Source of the DNA: Roseihalotalea indica
GTDB lineage: Bacteria; Bacteroidota; Bacteroidia; Cytophagales; Cyclobacteriaceae
NCBI RefSeq assembly: GCF_022458895.1
Contig: NZ_JAINFL010000010.1
Coordinates: 124,001-188,000 of the forward strand
DNA length: 64,000 nt
Direction of reading: 5' to 3'
Both the position numbers and the translations under genes were made by a program. Positions 25,685-35,613 of this stretch are shown piece after piece (within the stretch, counting starts at the first letter, position 1; each line of letters begins with the position of its first letter). The notes beneath the pieces are model-generated. The model searched no databases. It was not told the DNA's origin and saw only the letters and a list, made by a program, of their open reading frames with translations.

Positions 25685-25716
25685 AAAAAAAAGCTACTCG
25701 GTTAGAAGTAGCTTTC
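25685..25716 (-). terminator. Rho-independent terminator of the M6 protease gene
   Basis: On the minus strand AAAGCTACT and AGTAGCTTT (25690-25698 and 25707-25715) form a 9-bp stem followed by a run of T residues. It lies 30 bases beyond the protease stop. Confidence 0.8.
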
Positions 25717-25745
25717 TATGGTTTAGATGGTGTGGTGTAGTTGTT

Positions 25746-28700
25746 TTATTGTTTAATAATCCGGTATTGCTGATTGCCGGTTTGCATACGTACCCGAAGA
25801 AGATAGGCTCCGGCGGTATGCTCGGTAAGATCAATGGTAGGAGTTGCGCCGGATAATGTACCCTTTGATACGCGACTACCTATCAGGTTATAAATTTCAT
25901 AAGGAACCTCCTGACCATTATCCGTCATAGTTACCCGAAAGATACCATTGCTTGGGTTGGGGTAAACTACCAGTGCCGGAGAATTCTTTTCGTCCCCAAT
26001 GGCTGTAATAACCTCTACTTCAACTACCCGACTCACGGGTTCGGCCGCCAGATAATTTTCATCACCTGCCTGTACTGCCAGAATAGTTACTACGCCTGTT
26101 CCGAGTACAGTGAGCATATTCCCTTCTAGTGAGGCATTGCCTTCAGCCACTTGAATAGAAACCGGAAGACCGGCATCGCTAATCCCCTGTAACCGGAAAG
26201 TTGTATTATTAACCGGAGTTACATCCAGGCTAATAGTTTGGGGAGCTTTCTGTACATTGAAGGATAAAGAAACTGTATCGCTAGGCGAATACTCTTCGTT
26301 TCCGGCCTGATAGGCTCGGATGGTTACCTCACCTGCGCCCAGTATTGTGACCATCCCGCCGGAAACCTCCGCCGGGCCTTCTACCTCATAAGTGATGGGC
26401 AAACCGGATGTGCTCTGTACTGCTACCGGGAAGGGAGCCACTCCGAAAGTCTGTTGCTCAATATTTTCAAAGGCCAGCGTTTGCTCGCTCGTTCCTAACG
26501 GGATTTCAATAGACGCTTCATTCACTACCACAAACGTATGAAAGACGGTAGCTGCCGGATTATACTGATCATTTCCGGGATGTCCCACTTGAACAGTTAC
26601 TTCACCGGTTTGGGTGAACGTGATCGTCTGCCCTTCCCTGATTGCCAACCCAATAATTTCAATATCCGGATTAAGCTCACTGCTGATTGAAATATCCAGT
26701 TCTACCTGTTCATTAACAAACACCGTATCAGGTAGCGCCCCTAATGTAATGTTCTGAGCAAGCTTATTAGGTTCAGCTACTACAAATGATTGCTGCTCCT
26801 CTTCAGCCAGATAATTCTCGTTTCCTCCATTGTAGGCGGCTACTATCACCTCGCCACTACCCGTTAGTGTTACAGTTTTGCCCTCAAGGGTTGCATTTCC
26901 GCTGACTAATTTGAAGCTAACCGGAAGATCCACATCAGAAGAGGCAGTCAGGGTAAACGGTTCGTCGCCTACTTGCTTGCTGCCAATTGGCGAGAAAGTA
27001 ATTAGCTGGGGGGCTTTGGCTACAGTAAATGAACGTATCGCTGATGAGGCTTTGTACTTATCGTCGCCCGGGCTTGAGGCTTCTATTTCTACGGCACCGG
27101 CTCCGGCGATGGTCACATCTGCGCCGGAAAGTGTTACTTTGCCTTTTAATACTTTGAATGTAACCGGCAGACTGCGATTAGAAGATGCCGTTAGAGAAAA
27201 TGCGCCACTGCCATAGGTTTTATTATCTATTTCATCAAAGGAAATGGCGTGAGAGGCTTTATCAATGGTAAAGCTAAGTTCTTTCACCGCGGCATTAAAC
27301 TCATCCGTTTCAGACGCTGCGACCTTAACCTTAGCCATACCGGCACTGATAATCTTTATCTTATTTTCATTTATCTCAATCGGACCGGAGACTTTAGAAT
27401 AGGTAAGGGCACCGTCACTATTTGAAGAGGCTTCTATGGAAAAGTCTGTATCACCATACGTTTTATTGGCGATGGGTTGAACATCCAGTACCGGATTAGA
27501 TTTATCGCTATTAACAGCAAGCTCCCAAGTAAGGGGAAACGAATGAGGTTGATCCTGACCAAACTTAATTTTTACCGTGGCCCCTTTTTTTAACCGGGTC
27601 GTTGAAAGGTTATTGCTGGTAGATGAGGCTACTGGGGTGCTTTGATCACACTGAAGAAATATTTCAGCATTAGCATTACTGATCACTATTTTTCCGTCTT
27701 TAGGAAGGGTAAATGTATACCAGTAGGCAGCTTTTGGCAACGTATTATCCCCTTCTTTGGCCGCTACAGCCTCAGAGCAAGTTGTTCCCTGAGTATCTAC
27801 TTTATTATAATCAAAACTAATGGTAGAGCCTGATAACTTGATGTTTTCAATATCTATATCGCTCAGTATCCCTTTACCCTTATCGTCATATAGATCAGAA
27901 TTGGGATCAGAAGCATCACTAAAACTGGTCCGCTGGGCACTGCCCGGAAATAAATCGCCATCGTCACCTCGGTTTATTCTACTATCCAGGTCATGCTTCC
28001 CATCTGCCTCTTCCAAATCTACCCCTTTGCGGTTCACCTGACTATTGACATGGATACTTCCCGGGTACTTCTTGGTTTGGTCAGTGTTGATATGCCAAAT
28101 CGCTAGACCTTTACCTTTTAAGTATTCGTCAGTACCACTTTGCTGGCGGTTTTCCAGCAAAAAGTACTCATTATCATTATTAGTTTTGATTTTATAGATC
28201 TGCCCTTCGCTGTTAGCCGCCTTCAATTCATAAGAGCCTCCCTTTCCGGTAATATCTTCAACTTTACCCCATCCCAACATTTCTTTAGAAAAAGCGGTCA
28301 TTCCGGCAGGGTATTCTTCATTTCCTACCCACCCACCGGTGCCCATCAATCCCCATTCACCAATACCATTATGCCGGTCATCGGTCTCATCGGTATCGTA
28401 TAGATCAGGCAAGCCGAGTAAGTGACCAAATTCATGGCAGAAGACACCAATCCGCACCAAGCCATTGTAGCGTACCCGTAGTTCAGGCTGAATGGTATAA
28501 TCTTTTATAAATTTACCATCCAGGAACTTAGGTGAGATGGTCCATCGGTGAGACCACACATATTCGTTCTGGCTGCCTTCTTCCGCACCCTGCCCGGCGT
28601 GGATAATGATGACTCCGTCTACATTTCCATCGTTGTTATTATCGTACTGAGAGAAATCAACTCCTTTTTCCTTAGCAGCAGCAATAGCTTCGTCCACTAA

Positions 28701-29375
28701 TTCCCGAGCCCGGGACTTTCCGTTTTCTTCCCCGTAGTAATCGTGATTATTTTTGGCCATATACCACCCAACCACTTCAACTGTAGGATTGAAATCGTTG
28801 TGACTATTTTGCTGATAGTAGCTTTTAAAGGTAGGTTTTGAGGATGGGCCATTGAAAAAAGTATTGAAAGTCTCCTTAGGATATTTGTGGGCCAAATCAG
28901 GATATTCAATTAGAATAGCCAGGACTTTTACATTACCCTCAGCGGGCATAACTCCCATAGCACCAAGGCGCGCTTGCTGGTTGGTTAATGGATCGAGCTG
29001 TACCACATCTCTACTCAACTTTTTGCTTACGGTGGGAGCAAGTCCTTTTCTAATTTGGTTAAGCTGGCTGGCCTCATCAAATGAACGCCGAGTTGGGTCA
29101 CTGGCTTTTATACCGCTACTTACCAGTTTACCTTGCACCTCATCAGCAAATTCGTAAGCTCCCCGAGATGTTTTCAGCACGGTGTAGCCGTCGGTTGTTT
29201 CCATCCAGTTACGATTTGCATCACCACGGGCAATTACCTGCAGCTGACTACCGTCAGGTTGGGTTACAGTAATAGCATAGGGCGCTGGTGGAGTGACATG
29301 GAGGAGCTGCTGCGCCTGAGTAAAACCGGAAGATAAAATGACGCACAGCAATGAAATGCACGTTAACCGATACAT
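25746..29375 (-). CDS. Secreted M6-family metalloprotease with repeat domains and T9SS sorting tail
   Basis: The frame from 29429 encodes 1227 residues. I prefer the start at 29375 (MYRLTCISLLCVILSSG), which puts a normal signal peptide ending FTQAQ at the N-terminus. The zinc site is HEFGHLLGLPD (His332-Glu-x2-His336...Asp342, longer-frame numbering), as in M6 immune-inhibitor-A-like peptidases. A Ca-loop-like DNNNDGNVDG precedes it. From about residue 640 there are about six related 80-residue domains (IxNKTYGxxxFxLxASS...GxGxVxIxA), resembling the MBG/Ig-like repeats of bacterial surface proteins. The C-terminus (VVYPNPSNGIFRV...TAGAYLLRV) is a type IX secretion sorting domain. It is probably a surface or secreted protease. 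Confidence 0.88.
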   Translation of the reverse strand: MYRLTCISLLCVILSSGFTQAQQLLHVTPPAPYAITVTQPDGSQLQVIARGDANRNWMETTDGYTVLKTSRGAYEFADEVQGKLVSSGIKASDPTRRSFDEASQLNQIRKGLAPTVSKKLSRDVVQLDPLTNQQARLGAMGVMPAEGNVKVLAILIEYPDLAHKYPKETFNTFFNGPSSKPTFKSYYQQNSHNDFNPTVEVVGWYMAKNNHDYYGEENGKSRARELVDEAIAAAKEKGVDFSQYDNNNDGNVDGVIIIHAGQGAEEGSQNEYVWSHRWTISPKFLDGKFIKDYTIQPELRVRYNGLVRIGVFCHEFGHLLGLPDLYDTDETDDRHNGIGEWGLMGTGGWVGNEEYPAGMTAFSKEMLGWGKVEDITGKGGSYELKAANSEGQIYKIKTNNDNEYFLLENRQQSGTDEYLKGKGLAIWHINTDQTKKYPGSIHVNSQVNRKGVDLEEADGKHDLDSRINRGDDGDLFPGSAQRTSFSDASDPNSDLYDDKGKGILSDIDIENIKLSGSTISFDYNKVDTQGTTCSEAVAAKEGDNTLPKAAYWYTFTLPKDGKIVISNANAEIFLQCDQSTPVASSTSNNLSTTRLKKGATVKIKFGQDQPHSFPLTWELAVNSDKSNPVLDVQPIANKTYGDTDFSIEASSNSDGALTYSKVSGPIEINENKIKIISAGMAKVKVAASETDEFNAAVKELSFTIDKASHAISFDEIDNKTYGSGAFSLTASSNRSLPVTFKVLKGKVTLSGADVTIAGAGAVEIEASSPGDDKYKASSAIRSFTVAKAPQLITFSPIGSKQVGDEPFTLTASSDVDLPVSFKLVSGNATLEGKTVTLTGSGEVIVAAYNGGNENYLAEEEQQSFVVAEPNKLAQNITLGALPDTVFVNEQVELDISISSELNPDIEIIGLAIREGQTITFTQTGEVTVQVGHPGNDQYNPAATVFHTFVVVNEASIEIPLGTSEQTLAFENIEQQTFGVAPFPVAVQSTSGLPITYEVEGPAEVSGGMVTILGAGEVTIRAYQAGNEEYSPSDTVSLSFNVQKAPQTISLDVTPVNNTTFRLQGISDAGLPVSIQVAEGNASLEGNMLTVLGTGVVTILAVQAGDENYLAAEPVSRVVEVEVITAIGDEKNSPALVVYPNPSNGIFRVTMTDNGQEVPYEIYNLIGSRVSKGTLSGATPTIDLTEHTAGAYLLRVRMQTGNQQYRIIKQ

Positions 29376-29986
29376 AGGCACGAAATGAGGTGATGTTGGC
29401 TTATTGTTGATTCTTTTAAATAATTCCACACGAATAACAGAATTTTTAAAAAAAGTACATCATAATTTATTAAAAAAGATCAATTAATCCTATAAATAGT
29501 GCGTAATGTAATTTCATGTTTTTGGAATAAAAATACTTATGCAACAGATATTGCTGGTTTACATTTTCTTTCAAAATATACCCCACCCCCGTTTTACAGG
29601 CATTTGTGAGATACACCTCACTCAATAGTTATATTATAACATGCTCTCAGTGAGTAAATTTCAAAATATGGAATGATGTAAGTTTTTAACTCTTTTTTTA
29701 GAAATATTTGATTGCTAGCTTCAAGTATTTCTCTATTTGAACGGTCAATATTACAGATGTGACTGAATCATGTAGAAAAAATGTTATGCTAAAAAATACA
29801 AAAGACCAGACGATATGCCTGGTCTTTTGCTTCTACCATATAAACTACTACCTAAATTATACCGTGTTAACGCCACGATACTTAGGAAAGTTAGTGAGTA
29901 ATTGAAATTCAAGTAAATATCACTAAGTAATTAGGTAATAATTACAACTTTCCTAATTCCAGTAGGTAGTTATTGGCAACTTTATT
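29376..29986. other. Non-coding gap upstream of the protease gene
   Basis: AT-rich, no convincing gene. It includes the 5' region of the protease gene, and the hairpin at 29799-29829 is annotated separately. No clear TAnnTTTG promoter was found by eye. Confidence 0.4.
29799..29829 (-). terminator. Hairpin terminator, probably for the gene at 29987-30406
   Basis: CAAAAGACCAG and CTGGTCTTTTG form a perfect 11-bp stem with a 9-base loop. On the minus strand a TTTTTT run follows a few bases on. The minus-strand gene ending at 29987 is the nearest one that could use it, 158 bases upstream. Confidence 0.65.
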
Positions 29987-30406
29987 TCATTTAGCATGGC
30001 TTTTTGCTTCGCTCATCAGCATATTTACCAGCTTGGTTACTTTTTTCTTTGCCTCTTCAAACCGAGGCATTAACTCATAATACTCTCGTTTTAGTAGTAG
30101 GCTTTGAGTCACTTCCAGATACTCATTAATGAATACAGAAAACAGAGCAGCTCGGCGAGGATTGTCTTCATTTTCTGTATAGTATTGGCGCATGCACTGC
30201 CCCACCCGATAAAAAGTTCTGCCATCGTTGAGCAAATAACGATTAAATGAGTAATGAAAATTATCGCAATTGAGAGCAAAATTAAATCCGGCCAGCAAAC
30301 TGCTATCGGGCATTACACCTTTATATTCGTTGAAAAACTGCTCGGCACATTCAGGTGCCTTAATTAGTTCAGGGTACTTTTCCATTTCTTTACAATTCTT
30401 AGTCAT
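29987..30406 (-). CDS. Hypothetical protein
   Basis: The 139-residue soluble, mainly helical protein has no signal peptide or membrane segment and contains scattered Cys residues (Cys5, Cys19 and others). I do not recognise the family. A CAAAGGTA sequence at 30425-30432 is, on the minus strand, an exact TAnnTTTG -7 element (TACCTTTG) a short distance before the ATG, which supports real expression, although no clear -33 element was seen. It is followed by a terminator-like hairpin. It stands alone, divergent from the LOG-like gene across a 323-base AT-rich gap. Confidence 0.6.
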   Translation of the reverse strand: MTKNCKEMEKYPELIKAPECAEQFFNEYKGVMPDSSLLAGFNFALNCDNFHYSFNRYLLNDGRTFYRVGQCMRQYYTENEDNPRRAALFSVFINEYLEVTQSLLLKREYYELMPRFEEAKKKVTKLVNMLMSEAKSHAK

Positions 30407-30729
30407 TAATTACTAATGCATATCCAAAGGTACCTATTTTATGTAATATAAAAAAGAAATAATATAATTTTTTACATTCATAATGCATAAAAATAGTCAT
30501 AAACCCCTATATAATTACTATTTCCTATTCTAGGAATGCAAACTGCAGCTATCCGGAGAAGTAATTTTATCAGAAAAAAACTATTTTTTAGCAGCTCATA
30601 CCGCTGACTTATTACCGTTTATTACTCACTTTGTTAAAAATTAGCTATTCCGACGATACTAGTCAGTTATATATGGTAACAGCTTCTGGTACTTTGGATT
30701 TACATATTATCCGATAATCTAACGCTATT
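30407..30729. promoter_or_regulatory. Divergent AT-rich intergenic region
   Basis: This 323-base gap lies between two divergent genes and has no gene. A TACCTTTG element (minus strand, 30425-30432) fits the -7 box of the leftward gene. GTACTTTGG near 30690 is a near match for the rightward gene. Nothing else was recognised. Confidence 0.4.
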
Positions 30730-31872
30730 ATGACCCCGAACTTATCTTACCCTTTTTTTCACCAAAGAGAATCATTAGAAAAGTTTATTCAACAGACCCA
30801 TTCATTAAAAAACTGTACTATTCAGCAAATAGATTTCCATGATCATACCCTCGTTTGGGATGACATCATTATTGAGAACACCACTTTTTTAGGCTGTACA
30901 TTTCGGGTGGAAGATCGTAGCCGATTACTGGACCGAGGAGCCATCATTTTTCCAAGAGTTACTCATCTGCCCTACCAGCCCTATCGTTCTAGCTTATACT
31001 CTTGGCAAGAATTGATGGAGGGTTACCACCCTGACCACGATCAGAGTAACGACCTGGCTATTTACCAATATTTTTCTCAGTATAAGTTTAATCCCCCGGT
31101 TAATGAAGCCTTATATCAGCGGATTCATGATCATGCTATTGACCATGCGCTCCGCAATTTTCTTCAGTACCAACCTGATGGACTCACCCAACAGCGTTGT
31201 GTAGGTTTTATGGGTGGCCACAGCACTCTGCGTACGGACCACTACTATACTAAGGTAGCTCAAACTGCCCGACTCATAGCTGAAGATGGATATACCGTGG
31301 TTTCCGGAGGCGGGCCAGGAATTATGGAAGCTGCCAACCTGGGTGCCTATTTTGCGCATCAGCCAGAGGCGGCATTACAAGAAGCAATCACTATATTAAG
31401 TGAAGCTCCTCATTATCAGGATTACGGGTTTATTACCCAAGCTCAGCAAGTACTGGAAAAATTTCCGGAGGGGCACATAAGTCTGGCTATTCCTACCTGG
31501 TTTTACGGACATGAACCCAGCAATCTTTTTGCTACTCATATTGCCAAGTATTTTTCCAATAGCATTCGAGAAGATACGCTGCTGGCTATCTGCCTCTACG
31601 GTGTAGTATTTGCCCCGGGAAGTGCCGGCACTGTGCAAGAGATTTTTATGGATGCCGCCCAGAACCACTATGGCTCCTTTAATTATTATAGCCCGATGAT
31701 TTTCCTGGGCGAAGAATGGTATGATATTGAATCTATGATCTATCCGCTGGTTAGGAAGTTATCTTACGGAAAAGAGTATCATGATCTACTTTTTCTTTCG
31801 GATGACCCCAAACGCATTGCCCAGTTCATTGAGAACCATCAACCCGTGCCCAACGTCATTCATCCCTCGTAA
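30730..31872 (+). CDS. LOG-like Rossmann nucleotide-binding protein with long N-terminal region
   Basis: Residues from about 150 on show the LOG/lysine-decarboxylase-like fold: CVGFMGGHSTLR, YTVVSGGGPGIMEAANLGAY and FAPGSAGTVQEIFMDA. The last is a variant of the family's PGGxGTxxE motif, with Ser in place of the second Gly. The Arg and Glu of the active region (PGIMEA, TVQEI) are present. The first 130-150 residues are not part of LOG proteins of usual length (about 180-250), so this belongs to a longer relative. LOG enzymes release cytokinin-like bases or cleave nucleotide 5'-monophosphates. Here a nucleotide hydrolase role is an inference. It precedes the TPR gene on the same strand. Confidence 0.75.
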   Translation: MTPNLSYPFFHQRESLEKFIQQTHSLKNCTIQQIDFHDHTLVWDDIIIENTTFLGCTFRVEDRSRLLDRGAIIFPRVTHLPYQPYRSSLYSWQELMEGYHPDHDQSNDLAIYQYFSQYKFNPPVNEALYQRIHDHAIDHALRNFLQYQPDGLTQQRCVGFMGGHSTLRTDHYYTKVAQTARLIAEDGYTVVSGGGPGIMEAANLGAYFAHQPEAALQEAITILSEAPHYQDYGFITQAQQVLEKFPEGHISLAIPTWFYGHEPSNLFATHIAKYFSNSIREDTLLAICLYGVVFAPGSAGTVQEIFMDAAQNHYGSFNYYSPMIFLGEEWYDIESMIYPLVRKLSYGKEYHDLLFLSDDPKRIAQFIENHQPVPNVIHPS

Positions 31873-31935
31873 ACTTATCAGGGAGCATTTGATGTTATCA
31901 GCTTGAAGCCACTGATTAACAAGCTACTGAAACCT

Positions 31936-33228
31936 ATGACCCGATACCTATTTTGCTGTCTTTTGTGCCTTCCCCTGTATTTATCTGGCCAGGAAGTCTC
32001 TTCGGATACTCTTGCTCAAAATTCGATAGCCACCTTGGCTAACCGCTCTCGTAATGCTCAGGCCCGTGCTCATTACGAGCGCGCTTCGCACTTGGAAAGG
32101 AAGTCTGAAGATAAAGAAGCAATACTTGAGCTTAACCGGGCTATTGCCCTTAAACACGACTATCAGGAGGCTCTTTGGCTACGAGCCCGGGTAAAACGCA
32201 CTATAAAGGATTACCCCGGAGCTTTATCCGATTATCAGGCTGTACTTTACCTGGACCCAGAACATATAGAGGCTCGCTTTGAGCGAGCCCAGCTTTTTTA
32301 TCGTTTAAACCGCTATGAAGAAGCTATTGATGATTTTAGGTATCTTTTAGAGCATGATTCAGGGGAAACCACAACAGTATATTTTCGCGGAGCTGAGCAG
32401 GCTACCAGTCAAGGCTCTACTTTTGTAACCGAATCTGTAACCACGGTACAGTCGGGCATTCAAGCTGATATCTGGAATTTTATGGGTTTGTGCTATCTGG
32501 AGCTTAACGAGTTTGACAAAGCAAATACATATTTTGAACTGGCTCTGTCTCAAAACTCTCAAAACCCAAATCTTTATAGCAACTTAGGGCTAACCTCAGA
32601 ACGCTCAGGTGACACACTACAGGCCATTCAATATTATAGTAAAGCACTAACCTTACAACCCAACCACCCCACTGCTCTACAGAACTTCTCGTATTTAACC
32701 CGTAAAACCAAACGCCTGGATTTGGCAGAAAACGCCTTTGAGAAACTAGCTCTTACGAGTGAAGCTTCTCCCCAAAGCCTCCTCCATCAGGGAATGGTTT
32801 ATCATCAGCAAGGTAAATATCAACAGGCCATTAATGCTTTTAATAAGGCAATTGCTCAACAGCCCCGCGAATCAGATTTTTATTTACAGCGAGGGTTCTC
32901 GTATGAGAAGATTAAGCAGTTAGATCATGCAGCGAAGGATTATACCCGCTCTCTACAACTCAATCCATCTCTGGAAAAAGCGTATGTTAACCGGGGAAAT
33001 GTATACTATAAACAGAAGAAACTGGCACTAGCCTTAAACGATTATCAGGAAGCTTTACAATTGAACCCAAACAATGGAAAAGTATACTATAATACCGGAC
33101 TGGTTTATCATCGCCTAAACCAGTATACTGAAGCGTGCACCTATCTGGAGAAAGCACTTCAATTAGGTTATGAAGGTGCACAAACTGTTATCAAGGAAGT
33201 TTGCACAAACCCTTACTATGAAAATTAA
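31936..33228 (+). CDS. Tetratricopeptide-repeat protein, exported
   Basis: The longest frame starts with TTG at 31903, but the ATG at 31936 (MTRYLFCCLLCLPLYLSGQ) gives a compact signal peptide and is preferred, for about 430 residues. The rest is almost all TPR units of 34 residues, for example ALWLRARVKRTIKDYPGALSDYQAVLYLDPEHIEA, NFMGLCYLELNEFDKANTYFELAL and VYYNTGLVYHRLNQYTEACTYLEKALQLG. It is likely a periplasmic or outer-membrane-associated scaffold for protein contacts. It begins 63 bases after the LOG-like gene and may be co-transcribed with it. Specific partners cannot be predicted. Confidence 0.85.
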   Translation: MTRYLFCCLLCLPLYLSGQEVSSDTLAQNSIATLANRSRNAQARAHYERASHLERKSEDKEAILELNRAIALKHDYQEALWLRARVKRTIKDYPGALSDYQAVLYLDPEHIEARFERAQLFYRLNRYEEAIDDFRYLLEHDSGETTTVYFRGAEQATSQGSTFVTESVTTVQSGIQADIWNFMGLCYLELNEFDKANTYFELALSQNSQNPNLYSNLGLTSERSGDTLQAIQYYSKALTLQPNHPTALQNFSYLTRKTKRLDLAENAFEKLALTSEASPQSLLHQGMVYHQQGKYQQAINAFNKAIAQQPRESDFYLQRGFSYEKIKQLDHAAKDYTRSLQLNPSLEKAYVNRGNVYYKQKKLALALNDYQEALQLNPNNGKVYYNTGLVYHRLNQYTEACTYLEKALQLGYEGAQTVIKEVCTNPYYEN

Positions 33229-33413
33229 TCAGTTCATCCTCACATAATACGCTAATAATCAGCATATTAAAGTATTATTATTCGCTTATAGAAACTACCT
33301 TGACCGAAAGAATATTTCTGAGTATGAAATGCGAAGGTGCTGTTTTCGGGGAAAGGGCATGAGTGAAAGTTTGTATATTGGGTCCTACCTAAACAGATCA
33401 GTTGGCCTTAAAA

Positions 33414-33447
33414 CCAAAAAAGGCAGCTACCTGATTAGGTGCTGCCT
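33414..33447 (-). terminator. Rho-independent terminator of the ParB-like gene
   Basis: GGCAGC-T-ACCT and AGGT-GCTGCC (33422-33446) form a stem with a GATT loop and one bulge. On the minus strand it is followed by TTTTTTGG. It lies 22 bases beyond the ParB-like gene's stop. Confidence 0.78.
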
Positions 33448-33468
33448 AAAAGAAAATAGTTCTACAGT

Positions 33469-34422
33469 TTACGCATTGGCATATTTGCCAAACAACTCAT
33501 CTTCAATTCTCTTGATATATTCTTTCGCTTGTCTAAGCGAAGTTTTGTCTTTTCGTTGAATAGCCTTATTAATCGCGGAGATAATACGGCCTTTGTGCAT
33601 CTGAAGGCGTTCTTCTTTAGAAGAAAATACCGGGTCTTTTAATCGTAATTCATCAGATGCATCTTTTACACGAGCATCTTCCTGCATCATGGCCTGCTTG
33701 TCTTTATACTCTTGCTTAGAACGGCGGATTGCCTGAGCTTTATTATAAAGGTCAGCTGCGTTTTTGATTTTGCCTATTTTTCGAGCATCTTTTTCCTGGG
33801 CAATCAACTGCACATCGCCTTTCTTCACTTTTACATTACCCGAAAGGATATCGTGTTTCAACAGTGGGTTGGTACGTCCGATCAACTCCAGTCCTTTGGC
33901 AAATTCGGCATCCCGAAGAATAGTCCGGTCACTTACATTAAATTCTTTGGCTAGAATTTCTGAAGTTTTGTCGCCACTCTGTCCGCTGGAAAGAACTTTA
34001 TCATATCCTCCCCTTTTCTTCTTCATGCGCTCATACTTGAGGCCTCGGAAATAGCTCAACTGGTCGGGATTCAGGTTCCTTCGTCCTAGTTGGTGATTCA
34101 ACATCCAGTCTTTTGCCTGTTCTTTGCTTTTGAAAGGATGTAATCGAACTTTAAAGGGTACATTATTTCGTTGGCAGATATCCAACCTATTGTGCCCATC
34201 AATTAAAACAAGTTCACCATTTTCTTTTTTCCAAACAGTGAGGGGGTCTAAACATCCGTTTAGTTTGATGTTTTCCTCTAGCTGTTGTTTCGAGTCAGCA
34301 GTAAGGGGGGGAATAAACTGCTGTAGTTCACTTTTGACTTGAATGTCAGCAGTGTTAACCGATCCTTGCTCAGTTCCGTTGTCAGCAATGACAACAGCGT
34401 CTTGCATAGCGGTGTCTTCCAT
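33469..34422 (-). CDS. Orphan ParB/Srx-like nuclease-domain protein
   Basis: The 317-residue protein has a ParB N-terminal-like domain at about 30-110: LTADSKQQLEENIKLNGCLDPLTVW, LVLIDGHNRLDICQRNNV and KDWMLNHQLGRRNL. A helix-turn-helix-like segment follows (TSEILAKEFNVSDRTILRDAEFAK, about 155-178), then a long charged helical C-terminus. The GHNR form of the phosphate motif is more like plasmid/phage-type ParB relatives than chromosomal ParB. No parA is adjacent. It may be a DNA-binding regulator or a relic of a mobile element (inference). The start at 34422 (MEDTAMQD) is followed by an in-frame Met at residue 6. Confidence 0.75.
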   Translation of the reverse strand: MEDTAMQDAVVIADNGTEQGSVNTADIQVKSELQQFIPPLTADSKQQLEENIKLNGCLDPLTVWKKENGELVLIDGHNRLDICQRNNVPFKVRLHPFKSKEQAKDWMLNHQLGRRNLNPDQLSYFRGLKYERMKKKRGGYDKVLSSGQSGDKTSEILAKEFNVSDRTILRDAEFAKGLELIGRTNPLLKHDILSGNVKVKKGDVQLIAQEKDARKIGKIKNAADLYNKAQAIRRSKQEYKDKQAMMQEDARVKDASDELRLKDPVFSSKEERLQMHKGRIISAINKAIQRKDKTSLRQAKEYIKRIEDELFGKYANA

Positions 34423-34537
34423 AAATTAAAGATAGTTACGTAAATTGAAAAATTGACTAATAGATATTGTAGAATACTTCATACAAATTAATAATGTTAA
34501 TACTGATGCTATACGATATGTAAACAATAGGTTCATA

Positions 34538-34843
34538 TTAAATTTGCACCCGATGGAGTTGATTTTCAATGACTGCCATCAGCAAGTTAAGCTCAGAGAT
34601 TACGTCAACCTGACTGGCCTCAGGTTGGTCAAATACTTTTTGCTCAATGGTGCCTAAGATTCTTTTGGGGAAATGTAGTGTGAAAGCACCGTCAAGATGC
34701 AATTCTAATATAAAGTTTTGAAACCGTCCGTTGCTCTCATACTCGCCTATAAGCTTTTTACCATAAAGTTGCCTACTTAGCAGATGCAACTTTTGGTCAA
34801 TCTCTACTAACTTCATTCTAATCTCTTGCGGAATGGGTATCAT
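34538..34843 (-). CDS. Hypothetical protein
   Basis: The 101-residue soluble protein looks like alternating helix and strand (LVEIDQKLHLLSRQLYGKKLIGEYE, FILELHLDGAFTLHFPKRILGTIEQKVFDQ). I do not recognise a family. It lies 115 bases upstream of the ParB-like gene on the same strand and could be expressed with it, though the gap is AT-rich. An internal Met at residue 10 (MKLVEID) is an alternative start at 34816. Confidence 0.5.
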   Translation of the reverse strand: MIPIPQEIRMKLVEIDQKLHLLSRQLYGKKLIGEYESNGRFQNFILELHLDGAFTLHFPKRILGTIEQKVFDQPEASQVDVISELNLLMAVIENQLHRVQI

Positions 34844-35613
34844 ACTCTCTCCTGATAATTTTCAACTTCGCAAATGACACTTTCAAACAAACAACAAGCA
34901 TTTAAATCAAAAGTTCACCATTTATGGGTATAAATTATGATAAATAAAAAGTAAAAACCTAACAAATTAAATATAAAGATACCATGAGCCACAATTAAAT
35001 AGTTTCAGACATTTATAAAATAGCTGCTAAATACCAGAAACAACCTTTATACAGAAATGTCAAATTCATTGTGCTACAGGCTACTAAAGGTCAATAAGCG
35101 GTTTGTTGGTTAGGGGTTTATTTCTTATACAGGAACAGAACGCTATACTAAACAAAAAGTTACATTTAGTATTTTCAGAAGCTCTACGCTATAAATAATA
35201 TGCGATTACTACACTATAGATTCTTTGTATTTCAAAAAGTTAAATTTTCACTAACGGATGAAATCGAAAGTCTTTTTTCTTCCAAACCACTTCTATAATT
35301 CACGGCACATACTAGCTTGAAGTCATGCAATGTTTTATATATAATTATTAGAGCAAGTATGCTCTTGAATTGATCAAATTCAGGATGCCGAATTGTCAAA
35401 AAATATAAACTACCATTATTTTGACTTCATTTTTAACAACTTTTTCTCCCAGTACCATAAAAATTGAGAAAAATGCTTAATACCTGGTAAATTGGTTCTT
35501 AATTATAGCCAATGTATAGTTACCATTTGCCTTATGTTAATAAGTGCCATAACGAGCAAAATGGTGGTTATTCATGCTTAATTCAGCCCAGGGGCCGGTA
35601 CTCATAACATACA
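34844..35613. other. AT-rich non-coding stretch
   Basis: About 770 bases without a convincing gene on either strand, noticeably more AT-rich than neighbouring coding regions. I saw no tRNA, repeat or strong hairpin. It could be the remains of decayed genes or a long regulatory region near the orphan ParB-like gene. Confidence 0.4.

Noticed and set aside
33329..33559. Plus-strand frame of 76 codons over the end of the ParB-like gene
   Set aside because: It runs through the terminator and antisense to the ParB-like coding region.
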